Positions 1 through 5,012 of a DNA stretch of 5,912 nt are shown here, piece by piece. The stretch comes from CAYMFD01 sp964389475 (GTDB lineage Bacteria; Bacteroidota; Bacteroidia; Chitinophagales; Saprospiraceae). The translations under genes were made by a program, and so were the position numbers. The DNA lies in the NCBI GenBank assembly GCA_964389475.1, contig CAYMFD010000161.1, positions 1 to 5,912 of the forward strand. The letters are read 5' to 3'. The notes below the pieces were generated by a model. That model was not told the DNA's origin. It was given only the letters and a program-made list of their open reading frames with translations, and ran no database searches. Each line of letters starts with the position of its first letter. Within the stretch, counting starts at the first letter, position 1.

Positions 1-362
1 CGTAGAGGGTGTATCAAGACATCCATCTCTTCCATAGGTATTGCACCTAGTAAGACCTCGCTATCGCCAGGAAGGACAAGCGCATTGCATAATGATGTTC
101 TATTCTTAAAATTAAGCCTGACGCTTGTCACAACTGGCATCTCTACGATACTACCGTCTGCCATTTGCATCTTTCGAGGCTCAAGGTATGGCAAGTTTAG
201 CTGCTCTTGAATCGTCTCATTTATGCACATCATATATGCTCCCGAATCAACCAAGGCATTCACGGTCATTCTCTTCACTTCTTCTTCACCTATGCTGTGA
301 GCTCTTACAAGGGCTAGATCGTCGGCATTAACGATCTCTATATTTGCGTAAACAAGTCCCAT
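1..362 (-). CDS. Clan AA (retropepsin-like) aspartic protease, C-terminus cut by window edge
   Basis: The minus strand reads open from an ATG at 362 to the window edge, giving 120 residues with no stop. The protein begins MGLVYANIEI. It contains a catalytic-type motif VDSGA (Asp39-Ser40-Gly41) and, near the end, LVLPGDSEVLLGAIPMEEMD. Leu104-Leu105-Gly106 there is the hydrophobic-hydrophobic-Gly element of retropepsin folds. This matches the small single-domain 'clan AA aspartic protease' proteins of Bacteroidota and Cyanobacteria, usually only slightly longer than the part seen, so about 10-20 residues are probably missing. Single-lobe proteases of this clan work as homodimers, each subunit giving one Asp. 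The usual DTG is DSG here, which is tolerated in the clan (avian retroviral proteases have DSG). No signal peptide or membrane segment is visible, so it is probably cytoplasmic. Substrates are unknown. It is divergent from the acyltransferase gene. Family assignment is firm; activity is inferred. Confidence 0.88.
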   Translation of the reverse strand, partial: MGLVYANIEIVNADDLALVRAHSIGEEEVKRMTVNALVDSGAYMMCINETIQEQLNLPYLEPRKMQMADGSIVEMPVVTSVRLNFKNRTSLCNALVLPGDSEVLLGAIPMEEMDVLIHPL

Positions 363-376
363 AAGTCTGATTTCTT

Positions 377-384
377 CAAAGATA
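377..384 (-). promoter_or_regulatory. Candidate Bacteroidota -7 promoter element for the aspartic protease
   Basis: On the minus strand this reads TATCTTTG, an exact match to the Bacteroidota -7 consensus TAnnTTTG. It lies 14 bases upstream of the protease ATG. The matching -33 box is weak: TTTA, not TTTG, about 22 bases further upstream, with a run of seven Ts between. The implied 5' leader would be only about 8 nt, short but possible in a group that does not rely on Shine-Dalgarno pairing. One 8-mer match in AT-rich sequence could be chance. Confidence 0.35.
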
Positions 385-446
385 TAGTAAAAAAAGTGTG
401 CCGTGCTAAATATCGTAGGTAGGAAGCCTAAGGTTAGTTATCGAAC

Positions 447-474
447 AGATACGATCATGCTCGCTGTATCTTTT
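447..474 (+). promoter_or_regulatory. Candidate promoter and operator for the acyltransferase operon
   Basis: TATCTTTT at 467-474 differs by one base from the Bacteroidota -7 element TAnnTTTG and would put transcription start near 481, about 50 bases before the acyltransferase ATG. I see no good -33 TTTG box at the expected spacing. The element overlaps the right arm of a perfect 6-bp dyad, AGATAC (447-452) and GTATCT (466-471), with a 13-bp spacer. That is where a repressor operator might sit. Both the promoter and the operator role are inferences from pattern alone. Confidence 0.22.
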
Positions 475-533
475 AACCCAGATCAACGGAGTATCAACCG
501 CGACTAGTATCTTCACGGCACTAGACACGATAC
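449..533. repeat. Cluster of five GATAC/GTATC pentamers upstream of the acyltransferase
   Basis: The pentamer GATAC or its complement GTATC occurs at 449-453, 466-470, 491-495, 507-511 and 529-533, ending at the base before the acyltransferase start codon. Two copies extend to GTATCTT (466-472 and 507-513). Chance predicts about 0.2 occurrences in 85 bp counting both strands. The pentamer is also fairly common inside genes of this window, so local enrichment is less extreme than that figure suggests. It may be a binding-site array; no factor can be named. Confidence 0.35.
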
Positions 534-1787
534 ATGATATACGCAGTTTTACAAAAGCTCATTTGGTGGACGCTTCTGATGAGTTATCGTCGCTTATACG
601 TCAAGGGCAAAGACAACATTCCTAAGAAAGGCCGGGTGCTTATTGCTATGAACCATCCCGCTGGTTTCTTGGAGCCACTCACAGTTACTGGCGTCTATCA
701 TAGACCACTGCACTACCTAGTGAGAGGTGATGTTTTTAAGAACAAATGGTTAGCGCCTCTGCTTAGGTCCACCAATCAGCACCCGATCTATCGATTCAGA
801 GATGGATACGAGGATATGAAGCGCAACGTGGAGCAAATCAAACACATAGGAAAGGTATTACAGCAAGAGCATCCAATAATCGTCTACGTAGAAGGCTCGA
901 CAAAAGCAACAAAAAAACTAAGACCGCTCCAAAAGGGACTCGCAAGACTTGCAAGTAGTTGCCTTGAACAAGACAGTTCAACGCCGCTTTACATTTTGCC
1001 AGTCGGCATCAGCTTTACTGATTCGACATTACTCCACGAAGACGTAATGCTCAGCATAGCTCCTCCCATCGATGCAAGGGAATATATGGCTTCATTTGAG
1101 GAGAACAAGAATAAAGGCATACGGCAATTGACAGACGATACTCGCGCTGCTTTACAGGCCGAACTAGTCCATATAGATGAGGCAGGTGACGAAGCCCTAC
1201 ATCTAGATCTCATAGAGATGTCGGTACCCCACTTTACTGCATGGGCTCCTAGGCAAGCGCAAGACTCAAGCCGAATAGACCAACACATCGCTATTGCTGA
1301 TCAGCTCAATGTCATGCCCACTGCTCAGAAGCAAGATATCGCTGATGATATCGCCGCCTTACGATCAATGCTACCCGATGGTGATCTCCGGTCACTAGCA
1401 CAACGCGATATTAAGTGGTGGGAGGTAATATTGGCGATTTTAGGTTTGTTACCAGCCCTATTGGGTACCGCGCTACATATAATCCCGATCGGTCTTGCCC
1501 GAGGCTTTGTTAGTAAAAAGGTCAAAGAGCCTGTCTTTTCTGGTGCTCTCCAGTCGGTCATGATCATGGCTATGATGATTATCTTCTACCTCATCGGAAT
1601 CATCGTTGCAACCTCCATACTCGGCGCTAAGGGGCTATTAGTTATGCTTTTGGTTGGCATACTAGGTGTGTGGGCAAGGCGGTACTCCTATATTGGGCGA
1701 AGGCTCAGACTATGGTATCGCGGTCGATCGATTACGCAAGACCACCTCGATAAAGCAGCTGCTATCCTTTCTAATTTTAACCTTTAA
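534..1787 (+). CDS. PlsC-like lysophospholipid/glycerol-phosphate acyltransferase, membrane protein
   Basis: Probably transfers an acyl chain to lysophosphatidic acid, glycerol-3-phosphate or a related lysolipid at the inner membrane. The four blocks of the PlsC/GPAT family appear in order: NHPAGFLEP (residues 40-48, His41 catalytic), GDVFKN with PIYRFRDG (65-91), VEGSTKATKKLRPLQKG (119-135) and LPVGISF (155-161). A charged linker follows. Residues about 296-322 and 340-377 then hold hydrophobic helices with a loop containing KKVKEPVF, the usual C-terminal membrane part of Bacteroidota members. At 417 residues it is longer than single-domain PlsC but normal for this group. The first block has Glu47 where related Bacteroidota proteins often have Asp (NHPNSFLD type). 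An in-frame TAG at 522-524 makes the ATG at 534 the first possible start, and no Shine-Dalgarno is visible. It is first of three closely spaced genes. Family is firm; exact acceptor and donor are not. Confidence 0.9.
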   Translation: MIYAVLQKLIWWTLLMSYRRLYVKGKDNIPKKGRVLIAMNHPAGFLEPLTVTGVYHRPLHYLVRGDVFKNKWLAPLLRSTNQHPIYRFRDGYEDMKRNVEQIKHIGKVLQQEHPIIVYVEGSTKATKKLRPLQKGLARLASSCLEQDSSTPLYILPVGISFTDSTLLHEDVMLSIAPPIDAREYMASFEENKNKGIRQLTDDTRAALQAELVHIDEAGDEALHLDLIEMSVPHFTAWAPRQAQDSSRIDQHIAIADQLNVMPTAQKQDIADDIAALRSMLPDGDLRSLAQRDIKWWEVILAILGLLPALLGTALHIIPIGLARGFVSKKVKEPVFSGALQSVMIMAMMIIFYLIGIIVATSILGAKGLLVMLLVGILGVWARRYSYIGRRLRLWYRGRSITQDHLDKAAAILSNFNL

Positions 1788-1798
1788 CTCCGTCGTAT

Positions 1799-2797
1799 AT
1801 GTGGAAGTATATACCCGTGATCATACTGGCATTATCGTCCTGCAAGCAAAAGGAAGCTATATCGGACGACAACGATAATATGACAGCACCAGCATGGGCA
1901 ATCGTCATACATGGAGGTGCTGGTTACCAGCGACCTGACAATCACGACAGTACCAAGGTCGCAACCGTAGAGGCCAGTCTCAATGCAGCACTAGATGTAG
2001 GCCAGGACATATTGAGCAAGGGCGGGTCTAGCCTAGATGCTGTAGAGGCTGTGATACGACTGATGGAGGACGACACCCTCTTTAATGCAGGTCGTGGAGC
2101 GGTATTTACCCATGAGGGAGAGAATGAGCACGACGCTAGTATCATGTACGGTGCTGATCGTAATAGCGGCGCTACTGCCGGCACTAAGACGATCAAACAC
2201 CCTATCAGTGCTGCACGGGCTGTCATGGAAAAGAGTCCGCATGTCATGCTCGCTGGCAGAGGCGCTGAAACCTTTGCGCAGACACAAGGTATAGAGCTGG
2301 TCGACCCCGCCTACTTCAAGGTACAGAATAAATGGAATAGGATACAGAAGGTGCTACAGAAGGAAGCTGCGAAAAAGGAAGAAAAGTTTGGTACGGTAGG
2401 CTGCGTAGCCTTAGATAAGGACGGCCACATCACCGCTGGCACGAGTACCGGCGGCATGACCAACAAGCAATACAACAGGATCGGCGACAGCCCTATCATA
2501 GGTGCTGGCACATTTGCTGACGACAAGACCTGTGGCGTGAGCAGTACAGGCCATGGAGAGTACTTCATACGCTATACCGTCGCCAGAGATATAGCTGCTC
2601 GCATGGAGTACGCTGGCGAGGACCTAGAGACAGCGGCAAACACGATGGTCAATGAAGTTCTTGTCGAGGCTGGAGGGTCGGGTGGAATAGTAGCCCTAGA
2701 TCGTTATGGTAATATCGCTATGCCATTCAATACCAAAGGGATGTATCGTGGGTATGCTGGGCCGGATGGTCGAGAGGTGCTGATCTTTAAAGAGTAG
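1799..2797 (+). CDS. Lipoprotein isoaspartyl peptidase/L-asparaginase (Ntn-hydrolase family)
   Basis: Member of the IaaA/plant-type asparaginase family, which hydrolyses isoaspartyl dipeptides and asparagine after autocleavage into alpha and beta subunits. The alpha part has WAIVIHGGAG (33-42), GSSLDAVEAV (76-85), FNAGRGAVFT (95-104) and DASIMYG (112-118). The beta subunit would begin at Thr199 in FGTVGCVALD, the autocatalytic nucleophile. TSTGGM (215-220), RIGDSPIIGAGTFAD (227-241) and STGHGEYFIR (249-258) supply the conserved substrate and oxyanion residues. All key motifs are present and the 332-residue length is normal. The N-terminus MWKYIPVIILALSSC is a lipoprotein signal with lipobox LSSC, so Cys15 should be lipidated and the enzyme anchored in the envelope, unlike cytoplasmic IaaA of E. 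coli. Lys16 and Gln17 follow Cys15, with no inner-membrane-retention Asp. The start lies 11 bp after the acyltransferase stop, and the next lipoprotein begins 6 bp after its end. Substrate preference cannot be read from sequence. Confidence 0.93.
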   Translation: MWKYIPVIILALSSCKQKEAISDDNDNMTAPAWAIVIHGGAGYQRPDNHDSTKVATVEASLNAALDVGQDILSKGGSSLDAVEAVIRLMEDDTLFNAGRGAVFTHEGENEHDASIMYGADRNSGATAGTKTIKHPISAARAVMEKSPHVMLAGRGAETFAQTQGIELVDPAYFKVQNKWNRIQKVLQKEAAKKEEKFGTVGCVALDKDGHITAGTSTGGMTNKQYNRIGDSPIIGAGTFADDKTCGVSSTGHGEYFIRYTVARDIAARMEYAGEDLETAANTMVNEVLVEAGGSGGIVALDRYGNIAMPFNTKGMYRGYAGPDGREVLIFKE

Positions 2798-2803
2798 TGT
2801 CCC

Positions 2804-3588
2804 ATGTCACGACTGAATTTATACCTTTTAGCATTAGCCCTATCAATAATCGTCTTGTCCTGCAAGGATGAGGCAGCTGCCGTCTGCGATGATCCCATCA
2901 CCTGCCCCGTACAGCGGATAGAATGGATCGATGGTAATGATGAGATTTTTCAAGCAGCTGTAATGACCTATGATGAGATAGGCAACATCGTCAGTTATAG
3001 TGTTGATATCGGCGAGGCCTTAAATCATAGTTTCTTCATCACTCGTTCTGAAGACGTAAATCTTATTACCATTATCAGCTCTGGAAGTGATGGGTTTGAG
3101 AGTTCGCAGTCATTGACAAGCATACGTCATGATGATAGCATCCTTGTAACGGGTGACAGTGGCTTAGTCATCACCTTAACTACTCAAGACAATCAATTAG
3201 TAGCCTACAAAAAAGAAAATACTGATGTCGAGAGCAATACAAGCAGTTCTACTTTCACATACAGACCTGACAGGCAGGTGGTTGCCTCACAATCTAATGA
3301 AGTACTTACGGCAGACAGTACAGCTATAGAGCTTTGGAGATACGACTATTCAGGCGAAAGCATGATCGCGCCTCCCTTACCATTCAATCCGATGTACGGA
3401 TGGGGCAGCAGCAATGTAGGAGCAGACTTATTGTACCTTCTAGATATCTCGTTGGGACCAGCTGCACCATCGTCCCACATTCGATACGATACCCCAGGAA
3501 GCGAAGGCCAATTAATTAGTACGATTACAACTACCAGGGTTACAGACAACATTATTGATATTGCCTACGACCAGCATGGACAAAGAGA
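2804..3588 (+). CDS. Uncharacterised lipoprotein with YD-like beta repeats, N-terminal part before assembly gap
   Basis: Product unknown. The N-terminus has a hydrophobic stretch ending in the lipobox VLSC, so Cys20 should be lipidated. The next residues, Lys-Asp-Glu, resemble the K-(D/E)2 export signal that sends Bacteroidota lipoproteins to the cell surface. The rest is mostly short alternating strands and polar turns. Two pieces, YDEIGN (56-61) and YDQHGQ (255-260), look like single YD-type units. The segment PFNPMYGWG (193-201) followed by a Leu-rich stretch recalls the 'NPFYG' region of DUF4595-like Bacteroidota lipoproteins; that resemblance is from memory and uncertain. Cys28 and Cys34 could form a disulphide. 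Sequence breaks after residue 261 at a run of Ns; if the N count is taken literally the frame stops at 3715, which is probably false. The gene starts 6 bp after the asparaginase stop, so it is probably co-transcribed. Confidence 0.75.
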
Positions 3589-3688
3589 NNNNNNNNNNNN
3601 NNNNNNNNNNNNNNNNNNNNNNNNNNNNNNNNNNNNNNNNNNNNNNNNNNNNNNNNNNNNNNNNNNNNNNNNNNNNNNNNNNNNNNNN
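3589..3688. other. Assembly gap of exactly 100 Ns
   Basis: One hundred consecutive Ns interrupt the lipoprotein gene. A round 100 is the usual placeholder for a scaffold gap of unknown size, so the true distance and the reading frame across it cannot be taken from this sequence. Any translation across it is unreliable, including the minus-strand frame that appears open through the Ns. Confidence 0.98.
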
Positions 3689-3689
3689 A

Positions 3690-3821
3690 AGCGTCAATGC
3701 CACAGAAGGCAGTGACCATGAGTTCAACGCTTTTAGTATTCTAGCCATCTCAGACAATAGGGTTTCTACGCGGGATGGAGCTATCTCGGTCGCACAATTA
3801 AGAAGCAAATTTGACAAATAA
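3690..3821 (+). CDS. Probable C-terminus of the interrupted lipoprotein, after the gap
   Basis: Immediately after the Ns, one plus-strand frame reads 43 residues to a TAA at 3819-3821, from SVNATEGSDHEFNAFSIL to the end RSKFDK. The other two plus frames stop sooner, at 3715 and within about 60 bases. The composition is ordinary and protein-like, so this is most likely the tail of the lipoprotein begun at 2804. It would be in frame with the upstream part if the real gap length is a multiple of three; the written 100 is not. It could instead be the end of a separate gene lying mostly inside the gap. No domain is recognisable in so short a piece. Confidence 0.55.
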   Translation, partial: SVNATEGSDHEFNAFSILAISDNRVSTRDGAISVAQLRSKFDK

Positions 3822-3906
3822 GCACTTAGCATGTTGAAATGGCGAACTAGGATATTCATAAGATAAGGTTGATAACAAACGAATATCAAACAATAGGCAT
3901 AGTGCT

Positions 3907-4089
3907 ATGAAACAACTGTACGCTATTTTGGCTAGTTTAAGGCTGAGAATGGGTACTCAATTAGAGAATAAGAAGCACATTGTGTCACTAATCTCACATG
4001 GCATTAAGTGTTTTTTCGGAGCTTGTTTTCTTGTGACAGCGACTTTTCTAACAGCAGCCCCAGTAGATGACAAGGCGTCGCGATTGTGA
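3907..4089 (+). CDS. Doubtful 60-residue ORF with one hydrophobic segment
   Basis: I do not recognise this product. It starts with ATG and ends with TGA. The N-terminal half is basic, and residues about 33-51 (IKCFFGACFLVTATFLTAA) form one hydrophobic stretch that could be a membrane helix. No TAnnTTTG-type promoter or Shine-Dalgarno is visible upstream. A frame this short arises easily by chance, and the only argument for it is that it lies in an otherwise empty region on the strand of the preceding operon. More likely spurious than real. Confidence 0.18.
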   Translation: MKQLYAILASLRLRMGTQLENKKHIVSLISHGIKCFFGACFLVTATFLTAAPVDDKASRL

Positions 4090-4142
4090 GAGTGAGCGAT
4101 GCTAGTTTTCAAGTATTAACTAGGCGGCAATATAGCTACAGA

Positions 4143-4214
4143 CAGTGCTATCAATCGACTGGATCCTCTGCGAGATCTCAGGAAAGCAGCCGATCATCGA
4201 GCAGTGCTGTCAAG
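4143..4214. repeat. Pair of 12-base direct repeats, 60 bp apart
   Basis: CAGTGCTATCAA at 4143-4154 and CAGTGCTGTCAA at 4203-4214 agree at 11 of 12 positions, with starts exactly 60 bp apart. Both lie in the non-coding convergent region. With only two copies, no function can be assigned. Confidence 0.3.
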
Positions 4215-4251
4215 AAAAACTCAATTTGTCAGTGATGCTAGGCGCTGTTTA

Positions 4252-4275
4252 AGCTGCCTTTAGAAAAGCTGCCTT
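4252..4275. repeat. Tandem-like direct repeat AAGCTGCCTT, two copies
   Basis: The 10-mer AAGCTGCCTT occurs at 4252-4261 and again at 4266-4275, with starts 14 bp apart. Each copy contains GCTGCC, so each can pair with the single GGCAGC at 4292-4297. This gives two alternative hairpins in either transcript. Confidence 0.6.
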
Positions 4276-4297
4276 TTTTGTTTCGTTTTTTGGCAGC
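4264..4297 (-). terminator. Probable intrinsic terminator of the Maf transcription unit
   Basis: Read on the minus strand, GCTGCC (4297-4292) pairs perfectly with GGCAGC (4273-4268) across an 18-nt A-rich loop, followed directly by TTTT and C. It lies about 90 bp past the Maf stop codon, as expected for the end of that unit. The stem is only 6 bp and the loop is long, so it is a modest terminator. On the plus strand the hairpin is followed by GC and a run of As, so it would not terminate plus-strand transcripts in the usual way. Confidence 0.42.
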
Positions 4298-4386
4298 GCA
4301 AAAAATGAAATATCAGTGCATTCTGGATGCTACAAATACCGCCAAGCACTTGTTTGGATATTTGCCTTACTTCTGAATATCACAAA

Positions 4387-4968
4387 CTAAAGGCTACTTC
4401 CCAATTCTCTCAACCGCTCATACACCATATGTACAGGCAGTCCCATGATCGTAGGAAAAGTGCCATCAATATTAGTGATCTTGCTGTAGCCGATCCACTC
4501 CTGTATGCCGTAAGCGCCTGCCTTGTCCATGGGCGAGTAGTTGCTGACGTAGTAGTCAATCTCCGCAGGCGAGATCTCAGCCATAGTTACTACAGCTCGA
4601 TCACTGAAAGTGTCTTTACCATCCATAGTTGCAATGCATACTCCTGTAACTACGACATGCGTTCGACCGCTCAGTGCTCGGATCATAGTCTTTGCTTCGT
4701 CAATCGTAGCGGGCTTACCAAATATCTGGTCGTCTACGATAACCACACTATCCGCTGTAATCAACACATCTCTAGATTGTAGATCATCGAATACAGAAGC
4801 CTTGAGCTCCGCTAGGTAAGCTGCAACTTCGTAGACATCTAGGCTATCTGGCCACACCTCATCGACACTCCGCACCTCCGTTGTAAAAGGTACATCAATG
4901 AGTTGTAAGAGCTCTGCCCTGCGTGGACTCTGAGATCCTAGGATGACATTAAGTTGAGGATTGATCAT
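4387..4968 (-). CDS. maf: Maf family nucleoside triphosphate pyrophosphatase
   Basis: Maf/HAM1-superfamily enzyme that splits nucleoside triphosphates to the monophosphate and pyrophosphate. The dTTP/UTP-type members are thought to clear non-canonical nucleotides and influence septum formation. It is cytoplasmic. Visible motifs in order are LGSQSPRRAELL (10-21, the SxSxRR phosphate-binding start), ITADSVV with GKPA (70-87, Asp73 the likely catalytic/metal residue), SGRTHVVVTGV (100-110), DKAGAYGIQ (148-156) and NIDGTFPTIMGLPV (166-179). DKAGAYGIQ and the ending GLPVHMVYERL are typical. At 193 residues it has the normal full length, and the ATG at 4968 directly precedes the conserved N-terminal strand. 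It lies 44 bp downstream of the prenyltransferase on the same strand, a neighbourhood seen in other Bacteroidota, and is probably co-transcribed. Family certain; the nucleotide preference (dTTP/UTP) is inferred from motif type. Confidence 0.95.
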   Translation of the reverse strand: MINPQLNVILGSQSPRRAELLQLIDVPFTTEVRSVDEVWPDSLDVYEVAAYLAELKASVFDDLQSRDVLITADSVVIVDDQIFGKPATIDEAKTMIRALSGRTHVVVTGVCIATMDGKDTFSDRAVVTMAEISPAEIDYYVSNYSPMDKAGAYGIQEWIGYSKITNIDGTFPTIMGLPVHMVYERLRELGSSL

Positions 4969-5012
4969 GTGGATAGTGTTATTATTTGAGAGACCTTCGA
5001 ATCATGGTAGGT

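Larger units (their letters stand above)
3822..4386. other. 565-bp convergent intergenic region with no confident gene
   Basis: This stretch separates the ends of the plus-strand operon and the minus-strand Maf gene, and is long for a gap between convergent genes. I find one weak short frame (3907-4089), a pair of 12-base near-identical repeats (4143-4154 and 4203-4214) and a repeat-and-hairpin cluster (4243-4299). Other frames on both strands are short and broken by stops and resemble no protein I know. No tRNA, rRNA or riboswitch is recognisable, and I see no clear terminator right after 3821. It may hold a decayed gene or an untranslated RNA. Confidence 0.5.

Noticed and set aside
125..331. 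68-residue plus-strand frame at the left edge
   Set aside because: It is antisense to the aspartic protease, whose minus-strand translation has clear VDSGA and LLGA motifs.
1942..2294. Three overlapping frames inside the asparaginase gene on both strands
   Set aside because: They are shadows of a gene with complete family motifs; none has a recognisable product.
3512..3889. 125-residue minus-strand frame running through the N gap
   Set aside because: It is open only because Ns cannot encode stops. It overlaps both parts of the lipoprotein antisense and shows no motif.
4170..4181. 12-base GCGAGATCTCAG shared with 4569-4580 inside Maf, considered as a decayed Maf duplicate
   Set aside because: The minus-strand translation around 4170 matches Maf only at EIS and a few scattered residues, and the next conserved motif (DKAGAYGIQ) is absent. 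Chance match around a palindrome is more likely.
3822..4386. Search for CRISPR repeats, tRNA, insertion-sequence ends or a toxin-antitoxin pair
   Set aside because: No regularly spaced repeats with unique spacers, no cloverleaf, no terminal inverted repeats with target duplication, and no paired small genes were seen.
4327..4782. 151-residue plus-strand open frame antisense to Maf
   Set aside because: It overlaps the strongly supported Maf gene on the opposite strand, and its His/Ser/Cys-rich translation resembles no family.
4982..5005. Seven-codon minus-strand mini-ORF (MIRRSLK) between the prenyltransferase and Maf, considered as a leader peptide
   Set aside because: ATG and stop pairs this short occur by chance. 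No hairpin pair or codon run typical of attenuation is present in the 44-bp gap.
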